Part shown: piece after piece, positions 1-9,002 of the stretch
Layout of the letters: each line of letters opens with the position of its first letter
Position numbering within the stretch: position 1 is the stretch's first letter
Source: an uncultured Clostridia bacterium
Lineage (GTDB): Bacteria; Bacillota; Clostridia; Christensenellales; Maliibacteriaceae
Direction: 5' to 3'
Assembly: GCA_934613185.1 (NCBI GenBank)
Contig: CAKTSO010000013.1
Location: forward strand, 1-24,653
Length of the DNA: 24,653 bases
The notes under the pieces: model-generated
Told to the model about the DNA's origin: nothing
Database searches by the model: none
What the model saw: only the letters and a program-made list of their open reading frames with translations
Program-made: the position numbers and the translations under genes

Positions 1-2799
1 GAGGGAGGCAGCTCCGTCGCTACGCTGAACGACTTGGGGATCACGGAAGTGCGTTTGACGAATGCAGTGCTTTCCATGGCGTCGTCCAACGGGATTTTGC
101 AAAAGGCGCTGAACACGGCGAACAGCGCGTGGGCGGAGAATACCGCACTGACGAAAGAAGCACAGACGCGTTACGAAACGACGGAAAGCCGCCTCCAACT
201 TTTGAAAAACGCGGCGGAAGGCGTAAAGATTGCCGTCGGCGATAAGCTGACGCCCGCGATCGGCGAATTTGCGGACGCGGGGCGCGACGTTTTGGAATGG
301 ACCGCCGAGATCATCGACGAAAACGAGATTCTGGTTCCGCTTCTGACGTCATCGGCGGTCGCAGTCGGCGTCATGACGGGCGGCGTGATCGTGTACACGA
401 CGTGGACGAAAGTTGCGGCGGCGGCGCAGACCGCCTGGAACGCCGCGCTTGCGGCAAACCCGATTGGAATGGTTGTGCTCGGCATCGCCGCAGCGGCGGC
501 GGGGACGATAGTGCTTGCCAATACGCTCAACAATGCGATCCCGTCCGTGCATGAGCTGACGGAAGAAGCGCGCGGCTTGCAGGACGCGATTGACGCGGCG
601 AACGAGACGTTCGACGAATCGACGTCTGCCACGCAGGCGGCGGCAAACGTCGCGGACGGCTATATTACACGCTTGGAAGAACTGGAAAAGACGGGACTTA
701 CGACGACGAAGCAGCAGAGCGAATATCATGCGACGCTCGCGGCGCTGTGCCAGACCGTGCCGGAACTTGCGCAATACATCGATCTCGAGAACGATACGAT
801 CACGGGCGGTACGGCGGTTCTTCGTGCCAATACGGAAGCATGGAAGCAGAACGCCATCGCGCAGGCCTATCAGGAACGCTTGAAGACCCTGTATCAGGAA
901 CAGGCGGACGTGCTGATCGAAGCGGAGAAGAACAGCATCGGCCTTGCGGAAGCGCAGGGACGAATGCGCGAGGTCGCCGAAAAACAGGAACAGACGCAGG
1001 CGCGACTGAACGAGCTGATGGAAGAGGCGACGGAAAAGGCACGGGCTCATAACGAAGCGACGGGCGACGCCGCGCTCGCGGCGCAATATCTGACGGACGA
1101 ATATTACACGCTGCAAAACTCGCTCGCCGATTTGGGCGCGCAGCAGGATGAGGCCACGCGCACGGCGGACGTTTACGCGAAGGCCGTCGAGGACGGCGAA
1201 GAGGCGGCCAACGCGGCGCGCGACGCCATCGAGCAGGAACAGACGGCGATTGATAATCTGACGGGCGCGACGGACGAGAATACGGTGGCACCGGACGCGA
1301 ACGCGGCGTCACAGGGCAAAAACGCCGCGGCGATCTCGGAGATCACGACGAGCCTTCAATCTCTTGCCGAAAAATATAAAGACGCCTATAACAGCGCTTA
1401 CGAAAACATTTCCGGGCAGATCGGCCTTTTCGACACGTTCGCAGCCGAAGTGTCGGACGACACGAATACCGTTGAAAAGATGATGGAGCGCTGGGCGACG
1501 CAGACGCAGAACCTTGCCGCTTATACCGAGAATCTGCAAAAAGCGGCGCAGTACGGCCTGGACGACGGCCTGGTCACGTCTTTGTCCGACGGCTCGACGG
1601 AAAGCGCGGGCTATCTTGCCACGATCATCGGAAAGATCGAGGAACTCGGCGGCTCGACCGAAGACATGAGCTCGGAAGCAGAGACCTTCGTTTCGGACTT
1701 CAACGCTTCGTTTGCCCGAACACAGGAGGCGAAAGAGAGCTTCGCCGCGACGGTTGCGGGCATTCAGACAGATCTTGACACGGCGATCGAATCGATCCGG
1801 CAAAGCGCGGCGGACGCGGATTTTTCCGGGTTCTCCGAAGCGCTCTCGGCGGCCTTTGCAAACGTCGGCAAAGATCTGGAATCGGTCGGCATCAACGCCG
1901 GAGCGGGTCTTGCGCAGGGCATCGAGCAGAGCACGGGGCAGGTTGAAACCGCAGCCGACGGCACGGCGGACGCTGCGACGGACGCGGCGAAAGCGGCGTT
2001 GGGAGAACATTCGCCGTCCACGGTATGGGAGGCGGTCGGCGTCAATGCGAACGCCGGTCTTGCCAACGGATTGAAAAAGGACGAAGCGGTAAAGACGGCG
2101 GTCGAGAAGACCATGCGCGAGCTGACGAAACAGCTGGAGCGCGCCATGCAGGACATGACGAAGCAAACCGTCAAGTCCTACGGAAAGCTGACCGCAGAGG
2201 TAAAGAAAGAGCTTGAGAAGCTGAAACAGACGGCGTCGCAGACGACGGCCTCCATGCCGGCGCAAATGACGTCGATCGGCACGCAGATGATCGACGGCAT
2301 GATTCGCGGCCTGAACAATCGCGCCTCGGCGCTGTATTCGACGATCACGCGAATCGTCAATACGTCGATTTCCCGCGCAAAGCGCGCGGCGGACGTGCGT
2401 TCGCCGTCGCACAAGACGACGGAGATCTTCGAGCAGGTCGGCGAAGGCATGGTCGTCGGACTGGAACACAAACGGCAGCGTGTCGCGCAGACCACGCAGA
2501 GCGTTGTCGATGAAGCGCTGAAAGTGGACATTGGCGGCGGGCTTGCCGAAGCGCTTTCGGCGGCGCGGCGTCCAGAGCCGGATATGACGATGCGCGGCGC
2601 GGCAAACGCGGCAGAAGCGGAAACCGACCGCGCGGATCTTCTGCGCGTTATGCGGAACGTGGACGAGAAACTGTCGCAGCTTTTGGACGACGATCGCGCA
2701 ATCGTGCTGGACGACGGAACGATCGTCGGGCGCTGGGCGCCGATGATCGATACGGCGCTCGGTCGAATCAACAAACGAAAGGAAAGGGGCGGCGCGTGA
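1..2799 (+). CDS. Phage tail tape measure protein, C-terminal part (5' end outside window)
   Basis: The reading frame is open from the first base, so the protein starts left of the window; 932 residues are visible. The first visible residues match the TP901-type tape measure core, including a stretch close to the family pattern TTESRLQLLKNA...KIAVGDKLTPA (about residues 60-85). Two hydrophobic segments follow (about 111-132 and 151-173), the second alanine-rich. A long helical, Ala/Glu/Gln-rich rod then runs through most of the protein. Near the C-terminus two SPS motifs (SPSTVWEAVG and SPSHKTTEIF), each followed by a Gly-rich 'GL..G' stretch, are typical of this family. It sets tail length and is thought to enter the host envelope during DNA delivery. 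It ends one base before dit. The TTG at 34 is internal, not the start. Confidence 0.92.
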   Translation, partial: EGGSSVATLNDLGITEVRLTNAVLSMASSNGILQKALNTANSAWAENTALTKEAQTRYETTESRLQLLKNAAEGVKIAVGDKLTPAIGEFADAGRDVLEWTAEIIDENEILVPLLTSSAVAVGVMTGGVIVYTTWTKVAAAAQTAWNAALAANPIGMVVLGIAAAAAGTIVLANTLNNAIPSVHELTEEARGLQDAIDAANETFDESTSATQAAANVADGYITRLEELEKTGLTTTKQQSEYHATLAALCQTVPELAQYIDLENDTITGGTAVLRANTEAWKQNAIAQAYQERLKTLYQEQADVLIEAEKNSIGLAEAQGRMREVAEKQEQTQARLNELMEEATEKARAHNEATGDAALAAQYLTDEYYTLQNSLADLGAQQDEATRTADVYAKAVEDGEEAANAARDAIEQEQTAIDNLTGATDENTVAPDANAASQGKNAAAISEITTSLQSLAEKYKDAYNSAYENISGQIGLFDTFAAEVSDDTNTVEKMMERWATQTQNLAAYTENLQKAAQYGLDDGLVTSLSDGSTESAGYLATIIGKIEELGGSTEDMSSEAETFVSDFNASFARTQEAKESFAATVAGIQTDLDTAIESIRQSAADADFSGFSEALSAAFANVGKDLESVGINAGAGLAQGIEQSTGQVETAADGTADAATDAAKAALGEHSPSTVWEAVGVNANAGLANGLKKDEAVKTAVEKTMRELTKQLERAMQDMTKQTVKSYGKLTAEVKKELEKLKQTASQTTASMPAQMTSIGTQMIDGMIRGLNNRASALYSTITRIVNTSISRAKRAADVRSPSHKTTEIFEQVGEGMVVGLEHKRQRVAQTTQSVVDEALKVDIGGGLAEALSAARRPEPDMTMRGAANAAEAETDRADLLRVMRNVDEKLSQLLDDDRAIVLDDGTIVGRWAPMIDTALGRINKRKERGGA

Positions 2800-2800
2800 G

Positions 2801-3466
2801 ATGTTCGTGACGTTTACAAACGAGAAAAGCGGAAAAACGTGGCGCAGCGACGAAGACTTCGGGCTTGTCGTCAGCCGCGTGACGATCGGCGCGCCGCCGA
2901 TACGGACGCATTACGTCGAAGTGCCGGGAAGAGACGGCGCGCTTGATTTCTCGGATTACTTCGGCGCGGCGCAGTATGACGACCGAAAACTGACGATGGA
3001 AACGGGACTGGTGATCGACGATCGTTACGCGCAGGAAGACAAGATCCGAAACGCGCTGCACGGCGAACGCCTGCGCATCATTCTGTCCGACGACGCGGCG
3101 CATTGCTTTACGGGACGCGTATCGGTCGGCGAACTGTCGAAAACGGCGGGGATCGGGAAATTGACGCTCACGGCGACTTGCGATCCGTGGCGAAGAAAGA
3201 CGCAGCGGACGCTTGTCACGGCGACGCTTGTGGAAGAATATGCGGCGCTGACGCTGACGAACGAGCGCATGCCGACAATCCCGACCATCCGCGCGACGGT
3301 CGCCGCGACGATCCTTTTTGACAATACGGAGTATGCGATCGAAGCCGATCGGGAGTATCGAAACACGGCGCTCATGCTTTCTGCCGGCAATCATACGGTT
3401 TCGGTGAAAAGCGCAAACGGCGCGGCGGGGCAGATCACGTTCGATTATCTGGAGGGGAAATTATGA
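2801..3466 (+). CDS. Distal tail protein (Dit-like)
   Basis: A 221-residue protein placed directly after the tape measure and overlapping the next gene by 4 bases, which is the standard dit position. The N-terminus (MFVTFTNEKSG...) continues into a VEVPGRDGALDFSDYFG stretch (about residues 40-57), which is the conserved 'PGRdG.lD.t' signature of Dit/phi3626 gp14-type proteins that form the hexameric hub joining tail tube and baseplate. The C-terminal half is a beta-rich galectin-like region by family knowledge. A weak purine-rich ribosome site (GGAAAGGGG, 2781-2789) lies 11 bases upstream of the ATG. Function is inferred from motif and order; there is no sign of truncation. Confidence 0.85.
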   Translation: MFVTFTNEKSGKTWRSDEDFGLVVSRVTIGAPPIRTHYVEVPGRDGALDFSDYFGAAQYDDRKLTMETGLVIDDRYAQEDKIRNALHGERLRIILSDDAAHCFTGRVSVGELSKTAGIGKLTLTATCDPWRRKTQRTLVTATLVEEYAALTLTNERMPTIPTIRATVAATILFDNTEYAIEADREYRNTALMLSAGNHTVSVKSANGAAGQITFDYLEGKL

Positions 3467-5160
3467 CGCGAATTCTCTGCGACGGGGAAACGATTTACGA
3501 TCCGCGAGACCCGACGCTTCAGCTCGGCGCGCCGAAAGCGAAATTTCAGACGGGCGCGGCCGACGGCGCGTCGTTTGTGATGTATCCCGACCATCCGCGC
3601 GCGTCCGTTCCGCAAAAGCTCAAGTCCACATTTGAGATTGCGGACGGTACGGAGATCCTGTTTCGCGGACGGCTGATTGACGACGAAAAAGATCTGTATA
3701 ACGCGCGGACGATGCGACTGGAAGGCGCGCTGGCGTATTTGAACGACAGCGTCATCCGCCCATTTTCATTCCCCGAGGACTTCCTTGACGACGAGGAGTA
3801 TATCGCGGCGGCAGAAAGCGGAAACGTCGTGGCGTTCTTCCTCGGCTGGATCCTCGAGCAGCACAACGCCCAGGTCGCGGACGACCGAAAATTGAAACTC
3901 GGCAATGTGACCGTCGAAGATCCGAACAACTACATTACGCGCGGCGCGGACGACTACAAGACCGCGTGGACGATCGTCAAGGACAAACTGTTCGGCAGCG
4001 CGCTCGGCGGCTATCTCTACGCACGCTACACCGACGACGCGACGTATGTGGACTACGTTTCGGCGTTTACCCGGACCGCGCCGCAGGAAGTCGTTTTTGC
4101 GCAGAACCTTGTGGATCTTTCCCAGAATGCGGATGCGGAAGAGACGTACTCCGTTGTTTTACCGCTCGGCGCGAAGGCGGACGAAGAGGACGGCGGCGCA
4201 CGGCTGACTGTTTCGGAGCTTCCCGACGGCGACGTGACGAGCGATATCGTGAAGCAGGGCGATCAGCTCTATTCCCGCGCGGCGGTCGCGGCCTACGGCC
4301 GGATCTGCGCGCCGACGGAAGACACGACATGGGACGACGTCACGCTTGCGCAGAATCTCCAATCCAAAGCCGCGGCCTATCTTGCCAATACGGCGGCCAA
4401 GCAGACGCAGACCATCGAGATCTCCGCCGCAGACCTCCATTTTACGGACGACGAGATCCGCGCGTTCAGGCCGTATCGGAAGGTGATCGTCAAAAGTCCG
4501 CCGCACGGGCTGTCCGAAAGCTACGACTTGACGAGCCTGACCTTAAACCTCGCGGCGCCGCAGGACACGCGGCTGACGCTCGGCGCGACGCAGCGCACGC
4601 TGACGGATCAAAACGCGGCGGGGAAGCAATCGACCGATCAGAAGATCGAAGACGTGCAGCGCGATGTGAAGGGCACGGCGAAGGACGTCTCGGCGCTGTC
4701 GCAGCGCGTGACGCAGCAGTCCACGTCGATCATCCAGGACGCGCAGCAGATTATCGTCCAGGCGTTGGCCGACTACGTCACGACGAGCGACTACGAGACG
4801 TTCCGCCAGACGCTGGAGACGACGCTTTCCGTCATGGCCGGGCAGATCGAACTCAACTTCAAGACCACGACCGACCAGCTGAACAATCTCGACGGCGACG
4901 TGCAGCGCTTTTTCAATGAGCAGCAAAAGTACATCCGCTTCGTCGACGGCAATATCGTCCTGGGCGAAAAGGGCAACGAAATCACGCTGACGATCATGCA
5001 CGACAGGATCTCGTTTACTCAGGATAATCTGGAGGTCGCCTATTTTGCCGATCACAAGCTCTACATTCAGGACGCGGAGTTCCTGCGGTCGGTGATCATC
5101 GGCAATTTTGCCTTCCAACCCGCACAGAACGGCTCTTTGAGCTTCCGAAAAGTGAGGTGA
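3463..5160 (+). CDS. Phage tail-associated protein (Tal / prophage tail endopeptidase family)
   Basis: A 565-residue protein starting with an ATGA overlap on dit, preceded by GGAGGGG. The N-terminal ~380 residues look like the gp27-like baseplate hub of siphovirus Tal proteins (PF06605-type: early 'FEIADGTEILFRGRLIDDEKDL', later 'RPYRKVIVKSPPHGL'). Residues about 385-480 are helical and polar (KQSTDQKIEDVQRDVKGTAK), probably a coiled-coil stalk. The last ~85 residues form a beta-rich tail (FVDGNIVLGEKGNEITLTI...). It closes the tail tip and often carries or anchors cell-wall-degrading or receptor-binding parts. I see no clear extra catalytic domain such as a lysozyme or NlpC/P60 motif. Position between Dit and the fibre supports the call. 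Confidence 0.82.
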   Translation: MTRILCDGETIYDPRDPTLQLGAPKAKFQTGAADGASFVMYPDHPRASVPQKLKSTFEIADGTEILFRGRLIDDEKDLYNARTMRLEGALAYLNDSVIRPFSFPEDFLDDEEYIAAAESGNVVAFFLGWILEQHNAQVADDRKLKLGNVTVEDPNNYITRGADDYKTAWTIVKDKLFGSALGGYLYARYTDDATYVDYVSAFTRTAPQEVVFAQNLVDLSQNADAEETYSVVLPLGAKADEEDGGARLTVSELPDGDVTSDIVKQGDQLYSRAAVAAYGRICAPTEDTTWDDVTLAQNLQSKAAAYLANTAAKQTQTIEISAADLHFTDDEIRAFRPYRKVIVKSPPHGLSESYDLTSLTLNLAAPQDTRLTLGATQRTLTDQNAAGKQSTDQKIEDVQRDVKGTAKDVSALSQRVTQQSTSIIQDAQQIIVQALADYVTTSDYETFRQTLETTLSVMAGQIELNFKTTTDQLNNLDGDVQRFFNEQQKYIRFVDGNIVLGEKGNEITLTIMHDRISFTQDNLEVAYFADHKLYIQDAEFLRSVIIGNFAFQPAQNGSLSFRKVR

Positions 5161-5164
5161 ATTT

Positions 5165-6988
5165 ATGGACGCATTGGGTTACGTCGGCTGGGGCAGCGGC
5201 CCCGTGATCGGCGTGTCGTTCGCGTATGAGCGGCAGCGCGTCGGCGCGGCGATGCAGTACCGCGTGCAGGTCACGGTCAATCCCGTCTCGGGCGCGTCGA
5301 GCTTCGGCTATCCGATCTATTTGGGGCTTTACATCAACGGCGTCGGTCGCACGAGCGTGACGCTCAAGGCCGCCTCGCCGTCCCGCTGGACGAGCGCGAT
5401 CGTTTGGACGAGCGACTGGTACGCGGTCGCCGACAAGACGAGCGGCACCACGCCCGTGTCCTTCAACCTCTATTCGGGCAGCGGCTCGAGCCGGAACAAT
5501 ACCTACTCCTACGCCATGGCGGTCGATCCGGCGGCGTCGACGCTGTCCGCTGTCTCCGGCACGCTCGGGCAGGCGCAGACGCTGACCCTGACGCGCTACT
5601 CGGCGGCTTTTAAGGACACGATCACATGGACGTGCGGCACGGCATCGGGGACGATCGCGGCGCTGTCGCAGGAGACGACCTTTGCGTTTACGCCGCCGAT
5701 GGAGCTGGCCGCGCAAGCGCCCAACGCCGCAGCGGTGGAGATCCGCTTTGTCGTCTCGACCTATCAGGCGGACGGGACGACGCTTGTCGCCACGTCGTCT
5801 ACGACCATCGCGGCGGCGATCCCCGAGACCGTCAAGCCGTCCTGCATGCTGGTCGCCAGCGACACGACGGGCAGCTTTGCAGCCTATGGCGCGTATGTGC
5901 AGGGGCGCAGCCGTCTGCGTCTTGTCGTCACGCCGACGCTCGCGTACGGCTCCGAGATCGCGTCGTATCAGATCATCGCCGACGGCAGGACCTACACGGC
6001 ATCCGACGTCACGACCGACCCGATCGCGGGCAGCGGGACGCTGACATTGACCGCCCGCGTGACCGACCGCCGCGGCCGCACGTCCGACGCGGCGACCGTG
6101 ACGATCACGGTTCTGCCGTGCGCGGCGCCGCAGATCTCGTCGTTCACGGCGCAGCGATGTGCGGCAGACGGGACGGCGGACGAGGAAGGCCTGTATATCA
6201 AGGTCACGTTCGGTGCGGCGATTTCTCCGTTGAATCATAAAAACACGGCGGCATACCGCGTCCGCTATAAGAAGACGGGCACGGAAGACTGGACGACGAT
6301 CACGCTGACGGACTACGCGGGGCAGTACGCCGTTTCTTCCGGCACGACCGTCTTCGCCGCGGCCGCCGCCGACGCCTGGGACGTGCAGATTTCGGCGCAG
6401 GACGCCTTCGCGGAGACGGCGCAGACGCGCAGCGTGCCCATCGCGTTCAGCCTTGTCAACTACAACGCTTCGGGCAGAGGGCTTGCCTTCGGGCGCATCA
6501 GCCAGGTCGAGGACACCTTCGAGGTGGACATGCCCGCGCGGTTTTACAAGGGCGTCAACCTTGCGTTGCCGCTGGCGCTCGCCTCGGGCGGCGTAGGCGC
6601 GAACAATGCGGACGGTGCGCGTGCGAATCTCGTCGCGGTCAAGCGGCCGAAGCTGCTTTGGAGCGGCTCATGGTCGAGCGGCTCCATCACCGTCGACGGC
6701 TTTTCGGATTACAAGCTATTCCTCATCCAGACCACCGACGGCGACGCGGCGCTTTGTTGGGTGGACTTCGGTTTGCTTCTGGGCGGCGAACTTTATCCGC
6801 TGACCGACAGCGACGGGCAGATGATCTACAGCATCCGCGCAGGCGTAAACGGAAACACGCTGTCGATGCAAAATTCGTACGCGATCCTGCGGCCGCTGAA
6901 CAGCCTTCACGGCGGCCAATACACGCGCACGGTCAAGGCGATCTATGGGCTGCTTTTAAACGGCGACGTTCTGGCGGAAGGAGAGTAA
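5165..6988 (+). CDS. Tail fibre / minor structural protein (DUF859-like), probable host-recognition protein
   Basis: A 607-residue beta-rich protein four bases after tal, with GAGGTGA upstream of the ATG. The organisation resembles DUF859 phage minor structural proteins: an N-terminal jelly-roll-like part (1-120), repeated Ig/fibronectin-like Thr/Ala-rich strands (about 120-420, with 'TLTLTARVTDRRGRTSDAATV' typical of these repeats), then a conserved junction 'SGRGLAFGRISQVEDTFEVDMPARFYKGV' (about 437-465). After it come a short GGVGANNADGARANL motif common in phage fibres and a C-terminal globular head. It should sit at the tail tip and bind the cell surface. The receptor cannot be deduced. 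Cysteine is rare and there is no signal peptide, as expected for a virion protein. Confidence 0.75.
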   Translation: MDALGYVGWGSGPVIGVSFAYERQRVGAAMQYRVQVTVNPVSGASSFGYPIYLGLYINGVGRTSVTLKAASPSRWTSAIVWTSDWYAVADKTSGTTPVSFNLYSGSGSSRNNTYSYAMAVDPAASTLSAVSGTLGQAQTLTLTRYSAAFKDTITWTCGTASGTIAALSQETTFAFTPPMELAAQAPNAAAVEIRFVVSTYQADGTTLVATSSTTIAAAIPETVKPSCMLVASDTTGSFAAYGAYVQGRSRLRLVVTPTLAYGSEIASYQIIADGRTYTASDVTTDPIAGSGTLTLTARVTDRRGRTSDAATVTITVLPCAAPQISSFTAQRCAADGTADEEGLYIKVTFGAAISPLNHKNTAAYRVRYKKTGTEDWTTITLTDYAGQYAVSSGTTVFAAAAADAWDVQISAQDAFAETAQTRSVPIAFSLVNYNASGRGLAFGRISQVEDTFEVDMPARFYKGVNLALPLALASGGVGANNADGARANLVAVKRPKLLWSGSWSSGSITVDGFSDYKLFLIQTTDGDAALCWVDFGLLLGGELYPLTDSDGQMIYSIRAGVNGNTLSMQNSYAILRPLNSLHGGQYTRTVKAIYGLLLNGDVLAEGE

Positions 6989-6990
6989 GC

Positions 6991-7335
6991 ATGCATGTAA
7001 ATTACGCGACCGACGAAAGCGGGCGGCTTGAAAGCGTGACGATCTATCCGCTCGACACGGCAAAGCCGACGCTGGAACTTCCCGAAGATTTCGATCTGAA
7101 AAATATCCGCGACTACGTTTTGCAAGGCGGCACGCTGATCCGCGAGCCGTATGTCCACGCGCCGAGCGCGGCGGAACGGATCGCAGCGCTGAAACAAAAA
7201 CTGGCCGAAACGGACTACACTGTAATCAAAATTGCGGAAGGCGCGGCGACGGCGGCGGACTATGCGGATCTCATCGCGCAGCGGCAGGCCTGGCGCGCGG
7301 AAATCAACGATCTGGAGGGGCGAATCGATGACTGA
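6991..7335 (+). CDS. Small conserved phage protein after the tail fibre (function unknown)
   Basis: The start is set by GGAAGGAGAG 6-15 bases upstream of the ATG at 6991, giving 114 residues; the frame is open further upstream inside the fibre gene, but that part is out of frame with it and has no support. The C-terminal half contains 'KLAETDYTVIKIAEGAATAADYADLIAQRQAWRAEINDLE', a pattern I know from many Firmicute phage proteins found between fibre and holin genes (XkdW-like or fibre-accessory proteins). The N-terminal half is a small beta-rich module. It overlaps the next gene by 8 bases, suggesting translational coupling. Its biochemical role is unknown; a tail accessory or assembly role is only inferred from position. 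Confidence 0.7.
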   Translation: MHVNYATDESGRLESVTIYPLDTAKPTLELPEDFDLKNIRDYVLQGGTLIREPYVHAPSAAERIAALKQKLAETDYTVIKIAEGAATAADYADLIAQRQAWRAEINDLEGRIDD

Positions 7336-7675
7336 CTGGACGATCCTGCTGTCGGGCGCGGCGGGCGCGGCGGCGATCAAGCTTTTGGACGGCGTCGTGC
7401 AATGGGCATTGGGGCGGCTGGGGAAGCGCGGCGACAAGAAGCATGCAACGTTGGCGGAGATCGAATGCCGACTGAAAACGGTCGAAGGCGGGAGCATGGC
7501 GCTCCTGCTCGACCGCATCCAGCATCTGTGCAAGGCCTACATCGCCGACGGCAGCGTCGACGCCGACGATCTGCGGCGGCTGCACATCATGCACGATCAC
7601 TACCACAAAGAGGGCGGCAACGGCGATCTGGACAAGCTCATGCAGCGGGTCGACATGCTGCCGCTGAAAGAGTAA
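7328..7675 (+). CDS. Conserved phage protein with N-terminal hydrophobic helix, lysis-module neighbour
   Basis: 115 residues from the ATG at 7328, preceded by GGAGGGG (7315-7321); a longer in-frame start at 7232 lies inside the upstream gene and is not needed. Residues 4-27 (WTILLSGAAGAAAIKLLDGVVQWAL) form one hydrophobic helix. The rest is charged and helical, with a conserved 'LCKAYIADGSVDADDLRRLHIMHDHYHKEGGNGD' region (His-rich around residues 83-96) followed by a C-terminal 'MQRVDMLPLK'. This arrangement recurs in Firmicute prophages just upstream of holin/endolysin genes. It could be a membrane-anchored lysis accessory or a holin-like protein. I do not recognise a catalytic motif; the paired histidines could bind metal, but that is speculation. 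Confidence 0.7.
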   Translation: MTDWTILLSGAAGAAAIKLLDGVVQWALGRLGKRGDKKHATLAEIECRLKTVEGGSMALLLDRIQHLCKAYIADGSVDADDLRRLHIMHDHYHKEGGNGDLDKLMQRVDMLPLKE

Positions 7676-7735
7676 ACATCACAAAGAAGTGAACAACATC
7701 ACAAAAAAAGTGAAAAACATCACAAAAAGTGAACA
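7676..7735. repeat. Three tandem ~20-bp units, each with a TCAC...GTGA dyad
   Basis: Three consecutive units begin ACATCAC and end GTGA plus A-rich sequence: 7676-7695 (20 bp), 7696-7716 (21 bp) and 7717-7735 (19 bp). Each holds the inverted pair TCAC/GTGA separated by 6, 7 and 5 A-rich bases respectively. The array fills half of the non-coding gap between the 115-residue phage protein and the holin candidate. It could be a protein-binding array or simple slippage-derived sequence. There is no T-run to make it a terminator. Confidence 0.8.
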
Positions 7736-7793
7736 CAAAACTCTGACGAAACTCGAATAAACGCAAAGAATCTATAACAAAGGAGAAGCGATT

Positions 7794-7994
7794 ATGATCC
7801 GAAAAAATCTCGCGAAGCTGATCGATTTGAAATCCATCGTGACGCTGCTTATGACGATCTTTATGGGCGTCCTGCTCTTTAGCGGTCGGACGGCCCCGCA
7901 GGAGCTGGTCGCGCTTTACGCCTCCAGCTACGGCGCGGTCATGACGTATTACTTCACCAGACAGAAGGAGGCTGCCAATGGCGACGGCAAGTGA
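7794..7994 (+). CDS. Small membrane protein, holin candidate
   Basis: 66 residues with AGGAGAAG (7781-7788) just upstream of the ATG. The sequence has a charged N-terminus (MIRKNLAKLIDLKS), a clear transmembrane helix at about 15-34 (IVTLLMTIFMGVLLFSG), and a second, weaker hydrophobic stretch at about 41-56 (VALYASSYGAVMTYYF) before a short charged tail. Length, topology and position directly before the endolysin fit a small phage holin, which would form the membrane lesion that lets the endolysin reach the wall. It overlaps the endolysin start by 17 bases. The preceding 115-residue protein is an alternative or partner holin. No experimental or strong motif proof exists in the sequence. Confidence 0.65.
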   Translation: MIRKNLAKLIDLKSIVTLLMTIFMGVLLFSGRTAPQELVALYASSYGAVMTYYFTRQKEAANGDGK

Positions 7995-8847
7995 CATCCT
8001 GACCATCGCGCGCGGCGAAATCGGCTACCGCGAGGGACACAACAACGACAGCAAATACGGCGCGGCCTACGGTATGAACTTTAATCCGTGGTGCGTGATG
8101 TTCATCTGGTGGTGCTTCCAGCGTGCAGGCGCTGCGAAGCTGTTTTACGGCGGCAACCGAACGGCGCTGTGCAGTACACTCTACAACTACCACAAGGGCG
8201 TCGGCCAGTCCATCAGCCTGTCCGCGTTGCGAGCAGGGGATATCGTGTTTTTTGATTTTTCCGGCCGCAAACAGGCGACGAATCACGTCGGCATCGTCGA
8301 GTCCGTCACGGGCAGCACAGTCACGACCATCGAGGGCAACACGTCTTCGGGCGCGTCCGGCAGCCAGTCCAACGGCGACGGAGTCTACCGCCGTCAGCGC
8401 CGTACGAGCGTGATCTCCTGCGCCTACCGGCCCGCCTACGACGGCGCGGCGCAGACGCCCGCAGCGGATACCCGCATCGACACCGTCTGCGAGGTGCAGC
8501 GGTGGCTCAACACCTCCTGCGGCGCACACCTTGTCACGGATAACATCTACGGTCCCGAGACCCGCCGCGCCCTGATCTGTACGCTCCAGCGCGCGATCGG
8601 CACGACCGCCGACGGCGTCGTCGGCCCCAAAACCCGCGCCGCACTCCCGACCATCCGCACCGGCTCCCGCGGCACCGTCGTCCGCGTCGCCCAGGCGTTT
8701 CTCGTCTGCCGCGGCTACCGCAGCGCCTACGTCGACGGCGAGTTCGGGGGCGATACAAAGGATGCCGTCGTGGCCTTTCAGAAGGCGCGCGGTCTGGAAC
8801 GCGACGGTGTGATCGGAAAGAATACTTGGCGGAAGCTGATCGGGTAA
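7978..8847 (+). CDS. Endolysin: CHAP amidase/peptidase with C-terminal peptidoglycan-binding repeats
   Basis: 289 residues; the ATG follows AGAAGGAGG and lies inside the end of the holin gene. Residues 1-155 form a CHAP domain: catalytic cysteine C39 in NPWCVMF, histidine H103 in TNHVGIVES, and a probable third residue E119 in TTIEGNT, in the usual order and spacing. A short Ala/Pro-rich linker (156-166) leads to two PG_binding_1-like repeats, about 168-222 (EVQRWLN...DNIYGPETRRAL...ADGVVGPKTRAAL) and 228-289 (GSRGTVVRVAQAFL...VDGEFGGDTKDAVVAFQ...DGVIGKNTW). It should cleave cell-wall peptides or amide bonds at phage lysis, needing the holin for export, as no signal peptide is seen. It carries eight cysteines, more than its neighbours. 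Confidence 0.9.
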   Translation: MATASDILTIARGEIGYREGHNNDSKYGAAYGMNFNPWCVMFIWWCFQRAGAAKLFYGGNRTALCSTLYNYHKGVGQSISLSALRAGDIVFFDFSGRKQATNHVGIVESVTGSTVTTIEGNTSSGASGSQSNGDGVYRRQRRTSVISCAYRPAYDGAAQTPAADTRIDTVCEVQRWLNTSCGAHLVTDNIYGPETRRALICTLQRAIGTTADGVVGPKTRAALPTIRTGSRGTVVRVAQAFLVCRGYRSAYVDGEFGGDTKDAVVAFQKARGLERDGVIGKNTWRKLIG

Positions 8848-8860
8848 CGACCGCATCAGC

Positions 8861-8889
8861 AAAACGGGCGGCAATGCCGCCCGTTTTTT
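8861..8889 (+). terminator. Rho-independent terminator of the phage late operon
   Basis: The GC-rich stem CGGGCGGC / GCCGCCCG, loop AAT, is flanked by AAAA on the left and followed by TTTTTT, 13 bases after the endolysin stop. The A-tract also allows some function on the minus strand. Confidence 0.9.
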
Positions 8890-8924
8890 CTTTGTAGTTC
8901 AAGGCTTTTCGCGGCCATTTTTTT

Positions 8925-8947
8925 GTTAGCATTTTCGTTAGCATTTT
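8925..8947. repeat. Pair of 11-bp direct repeats GTTAGCATTTT (12-bp period)
   Basis: GTTAGCATTTT is present at 8925-8935 and 8937-8947, exactly 12 bases apart. Short direct repeats near a prophage end resemble arm-type integrase binding sites, but no integrase is in view to support this. Confidence 0.6.
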
Positions 8948-9002
8948 ACCGTCAAAACCGTCCAAAATGTCGCTTTTTTGCCCTCCGAAATTCCGTTTAA
9001 AA

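Noticed and set aside
3966..4919. Plus-strand frame of 317 codons inside the Tal gene
   Set aside because: Arg-rich shadow translation within a gene with clear tail-protein features; no independent ribosome site.
7676..7735. CRISPR-like array
   Set aside because: Only three contiguous units of about 20 bp, no unique spacers, and no cas genes.
8914..8966. Minus-strand peptide containing MLTKMLTK, possibly the tail of an integrase
   Set aside because: The peptide comes from the 12-bp direct repeat; the frame has no integrase motifs and simply runs across the tRNA, its terminator and antisense of the endolysin.
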